DNA of 64,000 nucleotides. Origin: Marinobacterium lacunae. GTDB taxonomy: Bacteria; Pseudomonadota; Gammaproteobacteria; Pseudomonadales; Balneatricaceae. This document shows positions 7,887 through 18,198 of the stretch, piece by piece; positions within the stretch are counted from its first letter, which is position 1, and the number at the start of each line of letters is the position of its first letter. The stretch is taken from positions 62,001-126,000 of the forward strand of contig NZ_JMQN01000018.1 of the NCBI RefSeq assembly GCF_000705555.1, written 5' to 3'. The notes under the pieces were generated by a model that had not been told where the DNA came from, ran no database searches, and saw only the letters and a program-made list of their open reading frames with translations. The position numbers and the translations under genes are program-made.

Positions 7887-9473
7887 TCAGGCCGGTTTGT
7901 TGCGACTTGACCAGAACTGCTGCGCAAGCTCTCCAAACCGGGTGGCGATACCCAGAACATTGCGGCTGGTGGAGGAGCTCTGCTCGACGGCACTGAGGTT
8001 CTGCTGCGACATATCGCGAATGTTGGACAGGCTGATATTGATCTCGTCCGCCACCGAGCTTTGCTCTTCAACCGCCTCGGCGATCTGGCTGCTCATACGG
8101 CTGATCAACTGGATCGACTCCATAATCGTGTCGAGAGACGCCACCGTCAGGTGACTCTGTTCGACACAGACATCAGCCTGCCGGGCACCGGCATCCATCG
8201 CCTGCACCGCCCTAGCAGCGCCTTTTTGCAGCCGCTCGATCATCTCTCGCACCTCTTCCGTGGAGGTTTGCGTGCGCGTTGCCAGCGAGCGCACCTCGTC
8301 GGCAACCACCGCAAAACCACGCCCGGCCTCGCCAGCTCTCGCCGCTTCGATGGCCGCATTCAGTGCCAGAAGGTTGGTCTGCTCGGCGATCTCGCGAATG
8401 ACGGCGAGAATTCCCGATATGCTGCGGCTACTCGCTTCAACATCCTGTATCACGGCGGCAGCACGGGTGATCTCCTCCTTGAGGCCGCGCACCGACTCGA
8501 CACTCTGATCGACCACCTGCTTGCCACCGGCAACCTCCTGCAGCCCCCGAGTGGCCGCCTGAGAACTGCTCTGTGCACTGGAGGCAACCTCCTGAATGCT
8601 GGCGGTCATCTGATTAACGGCTGAGGCGACCTGATCAGTTTCGGAAAACTGTAAGCGCACGCCCTGCTGGGATTGCTCCACCGCGGCACTTAACCCGGTG
8701 GCGCCCTGTGTCAGCACGCCGGATGAATCGGATATACGGCCGATCAGGCCTGCTGTCTCCGACTCGAGCATTTTCATTGCCAACTGCAACTGTCCAAGCT
8801 CATCCATCCGTCCGGTATAGACATACTGTGCGACCGGGTCCCGAATGACGACCTGAGCCCGGGCAACCAGTGTCCTGAAGGGCTGGAGCACCGCCCAGAT
8901 GGCGATCAGCGAGACGACTGCCGACAACCCCATTACGCCCAACACCCAACCTTCAAGCCCTGTCATCCCTACTGCTACCGCGATGGTTGCCAGTGGCAAG
9001 AAGGCGCAGAGCATCAGGCGTGAAGAAAGCGATAGTGTCCGATTACGCAGCGCAGACGGAGCCTTGCCGTTATTGAGCTGCGCATAGAGCCGCTCGGCAC
9101 GCTGAACGGCTGCTCGCTCGGGCTTTCGACGCACGGACTGATATTCGGCGATCTGCCCACTCCGCTCGATGGGGGTTACATAGGCATCGACCCAGTAATG
9201 GTTGCCGTTTTTGCAGCGATTCTTGACCACGCCCATCCACGACTGACCGCCTTTCACCCGCGTCCAAAGATCCGTGAATGCAGCCGCTGGCATATCGGGA
9301 TGACGCACCATGTTGTGATCGCTATCGAGCAGCTCCTCACGGGTAAAACCGCTGATTTTTACGAAGTCATCGTTGACGTAACTGATACGCCCTTGGAGAT
9401 CGGTGGTCGACAGAATGTTGGAGGAGGAGGCGTAATCGACCTCAAATTGAGTAACGGGAAGGTTCGTTTTCAC
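7887..9473 (-). CDS. Methyl-accepting chemotaxis protein with PAS domain (Aer-like)
   Basis: About 528 residues. An N-terminal PAS domain (about 20-120) holds [19 protein letters not shown] and the segment [15 protein letters not shown] seen in Aer-type FAD-binding PAS domains. A hydrophobic region near 150-195 gives two membrane passes. The C-terminal signalling domain contains a methyl-accepting hairpin tip ([20 protein letters not shown] and [15 protein letters not shown]). There is no periplasmic sensor domain, so the signal is probably internal redox or oxygen. The start is uncertain: GTG at 9473 has AGG at good spacing, GTG at 9482 is the alternative. The 266 bases upstream show no gene I can support. 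Confidence 0.88.
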   Translation of the reverse strand: MKTNLPVTQFEVDYASSSNILSTTDLQGRISYVNDDFVKISGFTREELLDSDHNMVRHPDMPAAAFTDLWTRVKGGQSWMGVVKNRCKNGNHYWVDAYVTPIERSGQIAEYQSVRRKPERAAVQRAERLYAQLNNGKAPSALRNRTLSLSSRLMLCAFLPLATIAVAVGMTGLEGWVLGVMGLSAVVSLIAIWAVLQPFRTLVARAQVVIRDPVAQYVYTGRMDELGQLQLAMKMLESETAGLIGRISDSSGVLTQGATGLSAAVEQSQQGVRLQFSETDQVASAVNQMTASIQEVASSAQSSSQAATRGLQEVAGGKQVVDQSVESVRGLKEEITRAAAVIQDVEASSRSISGILAVIREIAEQTNLLALNAAIEAARAGEAGRGFAVVADEVRSLATRTQTSTEEVREMIERLQKGAARAVQAMDAGARQADVCVEQSHLTVASLDTIMESIQLISRMSSQIAEAVEEQSSVADEINISLSNIRDMSQQNLSAVEQSSSTSRNVLGIATRFGELAQQFWSSRNKPA

Positions 9474-9739
9474 GCTGGACACCTGCTACTGCTGTTAACC
9501 GAAACATTGTGTAGTAGACACGACATAATCGTCGGACTGGTCTTGGTGCCTGCAACAACAGGGCCACACCGGGTGCCTAGTCGTTTGAACGTAAAACGCT
9601 TTGCAGAAAGCCGTCATTTTTTGACGACATTTAAGATTTGACTGTTAAAGAGGATCCGACATGCGCGCTGACGCCCGGAAACGCCATGATTCGCCCGGCA
9701 CCAAGGCGGTATCGAACGCGCGCAAACGGTGCTGCAGCG

Positions 9740-10258
9740 TTAACGCTTGTCGAGGTAGTCGCCAATCACCTGCCATTGCAGCGTTTTGTCAGCCAGCGAG
9801 AGTGATGCATGTGCAGGGCTTGTGGAGGGCAACCTGATAACCTTCACTCGCCCCTCTAACCCGGCCAGCAGATCGGCCCAATGCCGCAACAACAGTTTGT
9901 GTGCTGTCGCACCGTTGCACGCGATCAGTTGTAAGCAGGGCAACCGGGCGACCAGTTCGGCAAGATCGTTCGGCTCGACCGTGTCCGCCTGAATGCTGCT
10001 ATCAAGACTACCCGGGCGATAACAGCGCCCGATCACATCCCACAGTGCAACGCCCGAGGCCTTGAGTGCCTCTACCCGGCGTTCATACGGCAGCTGCGCG
10101 TCAAAACCACACAACTGCGCCAGTATCGGCCAGAAGGCGTTACGCGGGTGAGCGTAGTATTGCTGGGCATTCAGAGAGGCGACGCCCGGTGTGGAACCGA
10201 GTACCAGCACACGGGCATTGCTCTGCCACTGGGGTAAGAAAGAGATCGCTTGCGACAC
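9740..10258 (-). CDS. DNA-deoxyinosine/uracil glycosylase family protein
   Basis: A 172-residue member of the uracil-DNA glycosylase superfamily, close to the hypoxanthine-DNA glycosylase branch. It has VLVLGSTPGVASLNAQQYY, HPRNAFWPIL, GVALWDVIGRCYRPGSLDSS and the C-terminal active-site motif LPSTSPAH. Such enzymes remove deaminated bases from DNA. I chose the GTG at 10258 because AAAGG lies nine bases upstream. Any longer start would run into the apaH promoter and coding start on the other strand. It is divergent from apaH. Confidence 0.8.
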   Translation of the reverse strand: MSQAISFLPQWQSNARVLVLGSTPGVASLNAQQYYAHPRNAFWPILAQLCGFDAQLPYERRVEALKASGVALWDVIGRCYRPGSLDSSIQADTVEPNDLAELVARLPCLQLIACNGATAHKLLLRHWADLLAGLEGRVKVIRLPSTSPAHASLSLADKTLQWQVIGDYLDKR

Positions 10259-10358
10259 CTGAACACACCTTTGAGTCCCACCGATAGTGCCACGCTGCGA
10301 AGCCCGGCCATGATCCGGTATGATACCCGGCTTTAGGTTCAGAAATATCGTACTGACA

Positions 10359-11177
10359 ATGGCGACATACGCGATCGGCGACATTCAGGGCTGCTACGAC
10401 GAGTTCATGCGCCTGCTGGAAAAGATCGGCTTTACCGACAACGACCAGCTTTGGCTGGCAGGTGATCTGGTCAACCGGGGCCCCGGTTCTCTTGAGGTGC
10501 TGCGCTTCGTCAAGGCACTGGGCACCCGCGCCCACACCGTGCTCGGCAATCACGACCTGCATCTGCTGGCCGTGCATCACGGCACCGCATTCGGCAAACG
10601 CAAGGACACGCTCACGCCAATACTCGAGGCCCCTGATCGCCATGAGCTGATGCACTGGCTTCAACAGCAGCCCCTGCTGGTCGACAGCAAGGCGCTGGGA
10701 TATGTGATGACACATGCGGGTATCCCGCCATTGTGGACACTCAAGCAAGCCAAGTCACGGGCCGCCGAAGTCGAACAGGTGTTGCGCAGCACACTGGCCG
10801 ACGAGTACTTCCGCCATATGTACGGCAATCAGCCGGACACCTGGCGTGAGCGGGTTGAAGGCTGGGACCGGCTGCGTCTGATCACCAATTACCTGACACG
10901 GATGCGTTTTGTCTCCCCTTCCGGCAAACTGGACTTCAGTGCCAATGGCGGACTGGAAAGCCAGCCGCAGGGGTATTACCCCTGGTACGAACTCCCGCGG
11001 GAGAAAGCGATCAAACGCGTTCAGCTGTTCGGCCACTGGGCGGCACTTGGCGATACCGGTCGCGATGATGTCATCGCGCTGGATACGGGATGCGTCTGGG
11101 GCAACCGGCTCACCGCAATCCGGCTGGAAGACCGTGTGGGCTTCAGTTGCGACTGTGCGGGACATCTGAACATCTAA
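10359..11177 (+). CDS. apaH: Bis(5'-nucleosyl)-tetraphosphatase, symmetrical (Ap4A hydrolase)
   Basis: A 272-residue metallophosphatase. All hallmark motifs are present: GDIQGCYDE at the N terminus, GDLVNRGPGSLEVLRF, GNHDLHLLAVHHG and THAGIPP. It hydrolyses Ap4A to two ADP and also acts on NpnN-type alarmones and RNA caps. The ATG at 10359 gives the family N terminus (MATYAIGDIQG). glpE follows 28 bases downstream and cca ten bases after that, so the three probably form one operon. Confidence 0.95.
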   Translation: MATYAIGDIQGCYDEFMRLLEKIGFTDNDQLWLAGDLVNRGPGSLEVLRFVKALGTRAHTVLGNHDLHLLAVHHGTAFGKRKDTLTPILEAPDRHELMHWLQQQPLLVDSKALGYVMTHAGIPPLWTLKQAKSRAAEVEQVLRSTLADEYFRHMYGNQPDTWRERVEGWDRLRLITNYLTRMRFVSPSGKLDFSANGGLESQPQGYYPWYELPREKAIKRVQLFGHWAALGDTGRDDVIALDTGCVWGNRLTAIRLEDRVGFSCDCAGHLNI

Positions 11178-11205
11178 CACCACATTTCAATACGGGAGGT
11201 CACAG

Positions 11206-11523
11206 GTGGACCAATATCGTTGTATCTCTACCCAGGAAGCCGCTGACCTGATCGATCAGGGCGCTGCCGTTGTCGATATCCGCGATGCGCAGAGCTATTT
11301 CGGGCTGCATATCAAGGATGCACTCAACCTGAGCAACGACAACCTTCACGACTTCATCTCCGAAGCGGACATGGACAAGCCGCTGATCGTCTGCTGCTAC
11401 CACGGCATCAGCAGCCAATCGGCTGCCGGCTTTCTGGTCCAGCAGGGTTTTGAATCGGTCTATAGTCTCGATGGCGGCTTCGAAGCCTGGCGCGCGGCGT
11501 TCCCTGATCGTTGTGAGCGCTGA
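11206..11523 (+). CDS. glpE: Thiosulfate sulfurtransferase GlpE (single rhodanese domain)
   Basis: A 105-residue single-domain rhodanese with a GTG start. The active-site loop is CCYHGISS: the persulfide-forming Cys is followed by the short loop typical of GlpE. Other family features are VVDIRDAQSYFGLHIKDA near the N terminus and YSLDGGFEAWRAAFP at the end. It transfers sulfane sulfur from thiosulfate to cyanide or thiol acceptors in the cytoplasm. It lies between apaH and cca on the same strand, an arrangement seen in several gammaproteobacteria. Confidence 0.92.
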   Translation: MDQYRCISTQEAADLIDQGAAVVDIRDAQSYFGLHIKDALNLSNDNLHDFISEADMDKPLIVCCYHGISSQSAAGFLVQQGFESVYSLDGGFEAWRAAFPDRCER

Positions 11524-11533
11524 GTAAACACGC

Positions 11534-12649
11534 GTGCAGATCTATCTGGTAGGCGGAGCCGTCCGCGACCGTTTGCTCGGTCTTGAGGTCAAGGATCACG
11601 ATTGGGTGGTTGTCGGCGCCACGCCCAAGCAGATGCTCGACGCCGGGTTCAAGCAGGTCGGCAAGGATTTCCCGGTGTTTCTGCACCCCGACAACGGTGA
11701 GGAGTACGCACTGGCGCGAACAGAGCGCAAGTCGGGCAAGGGCTACACCGGCTTTGACTTCTTTGCCAGTCCCGACGTGACGCTGGAAGAGGATCTGTGC
11801 CGCCGCGACCTGACTATTAACGCAATCGCCGAAGACGATCAGGGCCGGTTAGTCGACCCCTACGGCGGCCAGCAAGATATTGAGCAGCGCGTGTTACGCC
11901 ACGTCTCCCCGGCCTTCAGCGAAGACCCGCTGCGCGTCCTGCGGGTGGCGCGCTTTGCGGCCCGTTTTGCCCCTCTCGGGTTTACCATTGCGCCGGACAC
12001 TCTGGCGTTGATGAAAACGCTCAGCAGCAGTGACGAGCTCTCCTACCTGCCGGCGGAGCGGGTCTGGCAGGAGTTTGAGCGGGCCCTGTGCAGCCAATCT
12101 CCAATGACGTTTATCACCGTGCTTGAGTCCGTCGGTGCCTGTCGCCAGCTGATGCCTGAACTCTGCGGGATATCCGGCGAGCACGCACAGGCGTCAATTA
12201 AGCGCCTGACCGAGCACGCCAGTACCGCCGAGCAGATGTTCGCGCTGCTGCTGACACTGGCCACTGAAGAGGCAACAACTGACAGTGCAATCGAGCAGAT
12301 CAAAACCTTGTGCCAGCGCTTGAAAGCACCCAACCGCTACCGCGACATCGCGCTGCAACTGCGCAGCTGGCACGCCCCGCTTGCCGCTTTTACATCGCTG
12401 TCAGCTGAGGACAAGCTGGCGCTGGTCAAACAGCTCGACCTTCTGCGCCGTCCCGAGCGCCTTGAACAGCTGCGCCCCTGTGTGGCATCGCTGCACCCGC
12501 CGCTTGAAGCAATTGCACCGACATTGGAACCATTGCTGAGCCGTCTGCATGAACTCTCGCCTCGCGATCTGATGGCCCAAGGGTTCACTGGCAAGGCATT
12601 GGGGGAAGAACTGGAGAAGCGCCAGCTGGCCATCTGCGCGGCTAAATAA
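11534..12649 (+). CDS. cca: CCA tRNA nucleotidyltransferase
   Basis: A 371-residue class II CCA-adding enzyme with a GTG start. The N terminus has [20 protein letters not shown] and the catalytic DHDWVVVGA carboxylates. Further on are [26 protein letters not shown] and [16 protein letters not shown]. It adds or repairs the CCA end of tRNAs. The protein is shorter than E. coli Cca because no C-terminal HD phosphohydrolase domain is visible, so only the transferase activity is expected. It is convergent with folK, 11 bases away. Confidence 0.95.
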   Translation: MQIYLVGGAVRDRLLGLEVKDHDWVVVGATPKQMLDAGFKQVGKDFPVFLHPDNGEEYALARTERKSGKGYTGFDFFASPDVTLEEDLCRRDLTINAIAEDDQGRLVDPYGGQQDIEQRVLRHVSPAFSEDPLRVLRVARFAARFAPLGFTIAPDTLALMKTLSSSDELSYLPAERVWQEFERALCSQSPMTFITVLESVGACRQLMPELCGISGEHAQASIKRLTEHASTAEQMFALLLTLATEEATTDSAIEQIKTLCQRLKAPNRYRDIALQLRSWHAPLAAFTSLSAEDKLALVKQLDLLRRPERLEQLRPCVASLHPPLEAIAPTLEPLLSRLHELSPRDLMAQGFTGKALGEELEKRQLAICAAK

Positions 12650-12660
12650 CAGCGCGTAGG

Positions 12661-13200
12661 TTAGTCAGCCGACGCCTGAGTCGGTTCGATTGAATCGGGG
12701 GTCGAGATGGTCAGCCCCTGCCACTCGAAGGCGATGGGCCAGAGCTTCTGTTCGGACCGGTAGTTTCGCCAAAGCTCGGCAAAGCTGGCCTGCTCTTCCG
12801 GGTGCAGCCGATCCGGCACCAGTTCGGCCAGCGGCTTGAGCACAAAGGCGTTCTTGAGGATTTCTGCACGCGGAATCTGGATGCCGTTGAAAAATCCGAC
12901 CTTATCGCCGAAACAGAGGATATCGATGTCCATCGGCTGCTCGCAGCGGCGCTGACCGCGCTCGCGGCCAAAGCTGTCTTCCAGCGATTTGAGCCAGGCA
13001 GAGAGCGCTTCAAGCCTCATCGGACTCTCCAGCGAAACCACCAGATTAAAATAGTTTTCGGCGCGCACACCCACCGATTCACTCTCGAATACCCGCGAGA
13101 TCTGCAGCGGGCCGAAATGCTCTTGCAGGGCATCCAGTGCTGCGCGGATATTGTCGTGTCGATTGAGATTGGAACCCATCCCCAACAGTACGGCGGTCAT
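12661..13200 (-). CDS. folK: 2-amino-4-hydroxy-6-hydroxymethyldihydropteridine pyrophosphokinase
   Basis: A 179-residue HPPK of the folate pathway, transferring pyrophosphate from ATP to hydroxymethyl-dihydropterin. It has AVLLGMGSNLNRHDNIRAAL at the N terminus and the metal-binding motif PMDIDILCFGD, followed by IPRAEILKNAFVLKPLAEL. The ATG at 13200 shares one base with the folB stop (TGATG), giving tight coupling. The C-terminal tail after residue 165 (STPDSIEPTQASAD) looks unstructured. Confidence 0.92.
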   Translation of the reverse strand: MTAVLLGMGSNLNRHDNIRAALDALQEHFGPLQISRVFESESVGVRAENYFNLVVSLESPMRLEALSAWLKSLEDSFGRERGQRRCEQPMDIDILCFGDKVGFFNGIQIPRAEILKNAFVLKPLAELVPDRLHPEEQASFAELWRNYRSEQKLWPIAFEWQGLTISTPDSIEPTQASAD

Positions 13201-13556
13201 CAGGCCAGAGAGCCTCGTTCGATACGCACTCCGACGGTGCGTGCTGCCGGCACGGCCCCTGGCTTGTTCAGCTCCAGACACACCCAGGGCACTGAAAACT
13301 CGCTCATCACCAATTGTGCCAGCTGCTCGGCCAGCGTTTCGATCAACTGGCAACGGCTCGCTTCGATGTGCTCGATCAGCCGATCCGACACACTTTTATA
13401 GTTCAGCGCCGCATCGATATCTTCGCTTCGGGCTGCATCCGATATATCCCAGGCCATCTCGAGGTCGACCACCAGACGCTGAGGCGTCACGCGCTCCCAG
13501 TCGTAGATGCCAATGATCGTTTCCACCTCTAAGCCACGTATGTACACTCTATCCAT
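13200..13556 (-). CDS. folB: Dihydroneopterin aldolase
   Basis: A 118-residue tunnelling-fold enzyme that splits dihydroneopterin into hydroxymethyl-dihydropterin and glycolaldehyde, directly supplying the FolK substrate. Family features are MDRVYIRGLEVETIIGIYDW at the N terminus, DLEMAWDISDAA, and LIETLAEQLAQLVMSEF. It overlaps folK by one base. The plsY gene starts divergently 25 bases away, so the two promoters must overlap. Confidence 0.94.
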   Translation of the reverse strand: MDRVYIRGLEVETIIGIYDWERVTPQRLVVDLEMAWDISDAARSEDIDAALNYKSVSDRLIEHIEASRCQLIETLAEQLAQLVMSEFSVPWVCLELNKPGAVPAARTVGVRIERGSLA

Positions 13557-13581
13557 TAACTAACCTGGAGATCTGTGAGGA

Positions 13582-14172
13582 ATGCCGGGAACCCTGACAT
13601 CAATTGGTGCGCTGATGATCGGGCTGGCCTATGTGCTCGGCTCGATCCCGACCGCTGTGTTGGTGTGCAACTCTATGGGCATCGCGGACCCTCGTCAACA
13701 AGGCTCCGGAAACCCAGGGGCCACCAATGTTCTGCGTATCGGCAACAGGACAGCCGCGGCGCTGACCCTGCTCGGCGATATTGCCAAGGGGGCTCTGGCC
13801 GTCGGCATCGCACAGATGACCGACCTGACCGGAACCGCTATCGGCCTCTGCGCGCTGGCGGCGGTGATGGGCCATCTGTATCCGATTCAGGGCGTACTGC
13901 ACGGTGGCAAGGGTGTTTCGACCACCCTCGGTGTCAGCCTTATGCTCAGTCCATTGCTGGCGCTGTGCCAGATCAGCAGTTGGCTGGTCTGCTTTGCACT
14001 GACCCGAATATCCTCCGCCGCGTCACTGGTCACCGCCCTGCTGACACCGCTGTTTGCCTGGTTTGTCATACCTGAACTGTTGGGCATCCTGACACTGATC
14101 ATGTTGTTGCTCGTGGCGCGCCATGCACGCAACATCCGCAATCTGTTGCAGCATCGCGAGCCGAAACTCTAA
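13582..14172 (+). CDS. plsY: Glycerol-3-phosphate acyltransferase PlsY
   Basis: A 196-residue polytopic membrane protein with the three PlsY loop motifs: GSIPTAVLVCNSMGIADPRQ then GSGNPGATNVLR, and GGKGVSTTLGVSL. It acylates glycerol-3-phosphate with acyl-phosphate in the first step of phospholipid synthesis. About five hydrophobic helices are seen. The ATG is preceded by GTGAGGA. It is convergent with tsaD (two bases apart), a conserved neighbourhood in gammaproteobacteria. Confidence 0.94.
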   Translation: MPGTLTSIGALMIGLAYVLGSIPTAVLVCNSMGIADPRQQGSGNPGATNVLRIGNRTAAALTLLGDIAKGALAVGIAQMTDLTGTAIGLCALAAVMGHLYPIQGVLHGGKGVSTTLGVSLMLSPLLALCQISSWLVCFALTRISSAASLVTALLTPLFAWFVIPELLGILTLIMLLLVARHARNIRNLLQHREPKL

Positions 14173-14174
14173 TC

Positions 14175-15203
14175 CTACAGAGGCGGCAAGGTATCCATCG
14201 GCCAGCGTGGGCGCGCCAGTATGGTCAGATCACTCTGTTGCCCGGCGAGTAAGCGCTGGCAACCCGCGTAGGCGATCATCGCACCATTATCAGTGCAGAA
14301 TTTCGGTCTGGCGTAAAACAGCTTCGAGCGCTCCTTTTCAACCACAACCGCCAGCTTCTCACGCAGCCTTGCATTGGCGCTGACACCACCGGCAATCACC
14401 AACTGCCGATAACCGGTCTGCTGCAGCGCGCGGCGACACTTGATCGCCAGCGTGTCCACTACAGCCTCCTCGAACGCAGCGGCAATATCGGCCAATGTCT
14501 GCGGGTCGATCTCACCCGCCTCATCTCGATGCGCATTCACGGTGTTCAGGGTGAACGTCTTGAGTCCCGAGAAGCTGAAATCCAGCCCGGGACGATCAGT
14601 CATCGGGCGCGGAAAGGTAAAACGGCTTCGGTCTCCCGTCGTCGCCAGCTTGGCGATAAGCGGGCCGCCGGGATAATCAAGCCCCAGCATCTTGGCCGCC
14701 TTGTCGAACGCTTCGCCCGCGGCGTCATCGAGTGACTCGCCGAGCAGGCTGTACTGGCCTATTCCGTCTACCTGCACCAGCTGGGTATGGCCGCCGGATA
14801 CAAGCAGGGCAACAAAAGGAAACTCCGGAGGTGTCTCCTCCAGCATCGGTGCGAGCAGGTGACCTTCCATATGGTGAACGGCTATGGCGGGAATACCGAG
14901 CGACAGCGCCAGTGCACGTCCAGTTGAAGCCCCTACCATCAATGCACCGATAAGACCGGGCCCCGCTGTATAGGCGATGGCATCAATATCGGACAGCGTC
15001 TGCCCGGATTCTGCCAATACCTCGCGGATCAGCGGTATCAGCTTGCGCACGTGGTCACGCGAGGCCAGCTCAGGCACCACACCACCGTACTCGGCATGCA
15101 TATCGACCTGGGAATAGAGCGCATCGCCCAGCAATCCCCGTTCGCTGTCAAACAGCGCCACGCCGGTTTCATCACAGGAGGTTTCGATACCCAATACACG
15201 CAT
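14175..15203 (-). CDS. tsaD: tRNA N6-adenosine threonylcarbamoyltransferase
   Basis: A 342-residue ASKHA-fold protein of the TsaD/Kae1 family starting [19 protein letters not shown]. The iron-binding histidines are in [14 protein letters not shown], with SGGHTQLV and a C-terminal [12 protein letters not shown]. With TsaB, TsaC and TsaE it installs t6A at position 37 of ANN-decoding tRNAs. It is divergent from rpsU across a 170-base promoter region, as in E. coli. Confidence 0.97.
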   Translation of the reverse strand: MRVLGIETSCDETGVALFDSERGLLGDALYSQVDMHAEYGGVVPELASRDHVRKLIPLIREVLAESGQTLSDIDAIAYTAGPGLIGALMVGASTGRALALSLGIPAIAVHHMEGHLLAPMLEETPPEFPFVALLVSGGHTQLVQVDGIGQYSLLGESLDDAAGEAFDKAAKMLGLDYPGGPLIAKLATTGDRSRFTFPRPMTDRPGLDFSFSGLKTFTLNTVNAHRDEAGEIDPQTLADIAAAFEEAVVDTLAIKCRRALQQTGYRQLVIAGGVSANARLREKLAVVVEKERSKLFYARPKFCTDNGAMIAYAGCQRLLAGQQSDLTILARPRWPMDTLPPL

Positions 15204-15373
15204 CTTTTTTCAGCCCTTCGCGGTCGCAATAGATGAAGGCTGCGAATTATCACATCTCTTTACTTCCGCAGCCAGTCTGACTAAAATTTCCGCCCTTATT
15301 CCAATAGGCTAAGCTTAACTATAAGCCCCTGTCGGGATAAGCAATCCAAAATCAAGCTAAAGGTGATTAATCA

Positions 15374-15589
15374 ATGCCTGCTGTAAAAGTAAAAGATAAC
15401 GAGCCGTTCGACGTTGCTCTGCGCCGTTTCAAGCGTTCCTGCGAAAAAGCCGGCATCCTGGCTGAAGTTCGTCGTCGTGAGTGCTACGAAAAGCCGACTA
15501 CTCAGCGCAAGCGTGCAGCAGCTGCCGCTGTTAAGCGTCACGCCAAGAAAGTTCAGCGCGAAAACGCTCGTCGCGTACGCCTGTACTGA
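15374..15589 (+). CDS. rpsU: 30S ribosomal protein S21
   Basis: A 71-residue basic protein ([20 protein letters not shown], ending [10 protein letters not shown]) of the normal S21 length. It is the first gene of the rpsU-dnaG-rpoD macromolecular-synthesis cluster, here with yqeY inserted after it. The upstream region contains a TATAAG at 15320-15325 that may be a -10 element, though I see no good -35. Confidence 0.97.
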   Translation: MPAVKVKDNEPFDVALRRFKRSCEKAGILAEVRRRECYEKPTTQRKRAAAAAVKRHAKKVQRENARRVRLY

Positions 15590-15591
15590 TC

Positions 15592-15619
15592 ATCTGCTTC
15601 AGTAATATCTGGAGCAGAT
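15592..15619 (+). terminator. Possible partial terminator/attenuator after rpsU
   Basis: ATCTGCT and AGCAGAT form a seven-pair stem with a 14-base loop right after the rpsU stop. There is only a TT and no T-run behind it, so it may be an RNA processing or attenuation hairpin that lets rpsU be expressed above yqeY and dnaG. Such differential control is known for this operon in E. coli; the role here is inference. Confidence 0.35.
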
Positions 15620-15671
15620 TAGCACTACTACTTGTAATCGAAACCCGTCGTTCGCGAAACAGGATACCGGC

Positions 15672-16118
15672 ATGTCTGACCTCAAAGCGCAGATTACCGA
15701 ACAGATGAAAGACGCCATGCGCGCCAAAGATAAGGCCCGATTGGGTACTATCCGTCTGATCCTTTCCGACATTAAACGCATCGAAGTGGATGAGCGTATT
15801 GAGCTCGACGATGCCAGGGTACTGCAGGTGCTGGACAAAATGGTCAAGCAGCGCCGCGATTCGATTGCCCAGTATCTGGCGGCTGAGCGCCCGGAACTGG
15901 CGGACAAGGAGCAGCAGGAGTTGGAGGTGATTAAAACTTTCCTGCCGCAGCCTCTCAGTGATGTAGAGATCAACGCGATTCTCGATGAAGCGATCGCCGC
16001 AACCGGCGCAAGCTCAATGGCCGACATGGGCAAATTGATGGGCGCTGTTAAGCCCAAACTTCAGGGCCGCGCCGATATGGGCGCCGTGTCAGCTCTGGTA
16101 AAAGCCAAACTGGCGTAA
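15672..16118 (+). CDS. yqeY: GatB/YqeY domain-containing protein
   Basis: A 148-residue YqeY-like protein with LKAQITEQMKDAMRAKDKAR at the start, a middle segment RRDSIAQYLAAERPELADKE, and a C-terminal GKLMGAVKPKLQGRADMGAV typical of the tRNA-binding tail domain of GatB. Its precise function is not established; a role in tRNA-linked amidation has been suggested from homology. It lies between rpsU and dnaG on the same strand, a common insertion in this operon outside the enterobacteria. Confidence 0.93.
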   Translation: MSDLKAQITEQMKDAMRAKDKARLGTIRLILSDIKRIEVDERIELDDARVLQVLDKMVKQRRDSIAQYLAAERPELADKEQQELEVIKTFLPQPLSDVEINAILDEAIAATGASSMADMGKLMGAVKPKLQGRADMGAVSALVKAKLA

Positions 16119-16166
16119 GCGAAGTCGCTACGATAAGCTCTCGCTGCCAGTCGACAGCGAGGATCT

Positions 16167-18083
16167 ATGGCCGGGCGAATCCCACAGCACTTTATTGATG
16201 ACCTGCTAGCACGCGTCAACATTGTTGATGTCGTCGACAGCCGCATCAAGCTCAAGCGTGCCGGCAAGAACTACTCCGCGCTCTGCCCTTTCCACAAGGA
16301 AAAATCCCCTTCGTTCTCGGTAAGCCCCGACAAGCAGTTCTATTACTGTTTTGGCTGCGGCGCAGGTGGCAATGCACTGGGCTTTGTCATGGAGTACGAA
16401 CGACTGAGCTTTCCTGAAGCCGTTGAAGAGCTGGCCCGACTGGTCGGCATGGAAGTACCGCGCGACAACGACCGCCCGGCCGACTTGGCGCGCGAGAAAC
16501 AGATCAAAAGCCAGTTCTCGGTATTGGAACAGGCCAACCAGTTTTATCAGCAGCAGCTGCGCACCAGTGAACAGCGCCAGCGCGCCGTCGACTACCTCAA
16601 GCAACGCGGCCTCACCGGCCAGATCGCAGCTCGCTTTCAGGTTGGGTACGCACCGCCTGGGTGGGATAACCTCCTGACCCACCTATCCAGCCTTGATGAC
16701 GCACAAAGCCAACTGGAACGTACCGGCCTTGTTATACACAATGAAGAGCGCCATCGTTACTACGACCGTTTTCGCGATCGCATCATGTTTCCGATACGCG
16801 ATATGCGAGGGCGCACCATAGGCTTCGGTGGCCGCGTGCTCGGTGATGACAAACCCAAATACCTGAACTCGCCGGAAACCGACACTTTCCACAAGGGACG
16901 GGAACTCTACGGCCTGTATGAGGCGCGACAGCACACCGGCACCCTAAGCCGACTGCTGATCGTTGAGGGCTACATGGATGTCGTCAGCCTCGCCCAGCAC
17001 GGTATTACCTGGTCTGTTGCAACGCTCGGCACAGCGACCACCGCGTCCCATCTTGAGCGACTATTCAAGCTGGTACCCGAGGTCATATTCTGCTTCGACG
17101 GCGACAACGCCGGGCGCAACGCCGCCAAGCGCGCGCTGGACACCACCCTGCCGGTGATCAAAGACGGTCAACAGGCCCGTTTTCTGTTCCTGCCCGAAGG
17201 CGAGGATCCGGATACGCTGGTCCGCAAAGAGGGCGAAGAAGCCTTCACCAAACGTGTGGCACAGGCACTCCCGCTGAGCGAGTTTTTCTTCAAGGCCCTG
17301 TCTGAGGACGCCGACCTCGCGAGCATGGACGGTCGCGCACGATTCAGTAATCAGGCACTGCCGCTGATCCAGTCGATGCAGCCAAGCCTGCTTCAGCAGA
17401 TGATGATGGATCGGATTTGCGAAATAACCGGACTGTCGCTGGACCAGCTCAACAGCGTCATCGACCTGCATCGCGCCACCGAACCAACACCCCAGCAATC
17501 GCTGGCCACACCTTCGCGCAGCAGCCGCGAAGCGCCGCCCCCCGCTGACGACTACGAGTATGATTACGAGCCCGCATACCCGCCATACGCAGACGAGCCT
17601 GCTCCGCAGGATTACGCCCCGGCTCGTCCGTCACCGGCCAAGGCCCGACCGGGAAAAACGCTGAAGATAAATCTTGTAAGCAGCGCCATATCCATTCTTC
17701 TGCACCACCCGGAACTCGCGTCCAGCCAGCCGGAAGCCTCGGTATTGAAGGGCTTGCAGGAACCCAATATCGAGCTTCTTACCGATCTTCTTGAGTACCT
17801 GCAACGAACGCCAGGCGCATCGCTTGGCACCCTGCTCGTCGACTGGCAGCATGACCCTGCACATCAGGCCTACCTGATGCTGCTTAACGAGATTGCGCAC
17901 CTCGACCCGGTACTCGGCGACGTGGATGCCGGCAAGTTGCTCGGCGAAACCATGCAACGCTTGCTGGGCCGCCATTCTGAAGCACGCATCGACGAGCTGA
18001 TGAAAAAACAACGTCAGTCACCACTTACCGCCGAAGAAAAAGCACAACTGCAAGCACTGCTCACCGGCTCTGCAGGCCGTTAA
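16167..18083 (+). CDS. dnaG: DNA primase
   Basis: A 638-residue primase. The N-terminal CHC2 zinc-binding domain is seen as CPFHKEKSPSFSVSP with YYCFGCGAGGNALGF. The catalytic core has a TOPRIM fold with LLIVEGYMDVVSLAQHG (acidic Glu) and FDGDNAGRNAAKRA (DxD-type metal site). A Pro/Tyr/Asp-rich linker (about residues 435-490) joins it to a C-terminal helicase-interaction domain. It makes RNA primers for replication. The ATG has GAGG upstream and lies 48 bases after yqeY. Confidence 0.97.
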   Translation: MAGRIPQHFIDDLLARVNIVDVVDSRIKLKRAGKNYSALCPFHKEKSPSFSVSPDKQFYYCFGCGAGGNALGFVMEYERLSFPEAVEELARLVGMEVPRDNDRPADLAREKQIKSQFSVLEQANQFYQQQLRTSEQRQRAVDYLKQRGLTGQIAARFQVGYAPPGWDNLLTHLSSLDDAQSQLERTGLVIHNEERHRYYDRFRDRIMFPIRDMRGRTIGFGGRVLGDDKPKYLNSPETDTFHKGRELYGLYEARQHTGTLSRLLIVEGYMDVVSLAQHGITWSVATLGTATTASHLERLFKLVPEVIFCFDGDNAGRNAAKRALDTTLPVIKDGQQARFLFLPEGEDPDTLVRKEGEEAFTKRVAQALPLSEFFFKALSEDADLASMDGRARFSNQALPLIQSMQPSLLQQMMMDRICEITGLSLDQLNSVIDLHRATEPTPQQSLATPSRSSREAPPPADDYEYDYEPAYPPYADEPAPQDYAPARPSPAKARPGKTLKINLVSSAISILLHHPELASSQPEASVLKGLQEPNIELLTDLLEYLQRTPGASLGTLLVDWQHDPAHQAYLMLLNEIAHLDPVLGDVDAGKLLGETMQRLLGRHSEARIDELMKKQRQSPLTAEEKAQLQALLTGSAGR

Positions 18084-18198
18084 GCGCTCCGCTGCCAAGC
18101 AACGTACCGGCGTTCGGCAAAATGCGGCCAAAACGCTGCAATCTGCCAAAACTGTTCTAATATTCACCTGTAACAGGGAACAAGTTCTCTACATCAAC

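Noticed and set aside
9661-9834. A 57-codon plus-strand frame with a good AGAGG ribosome site just upstream
   Set aside because: Its second half is antisense to the DNA glycosylase gene, the peptide is Arg/Cys-rich without any recognisable feature, and it has no support beyond the ribosome-site match. It may be a gene remnant, but I cannot show this.
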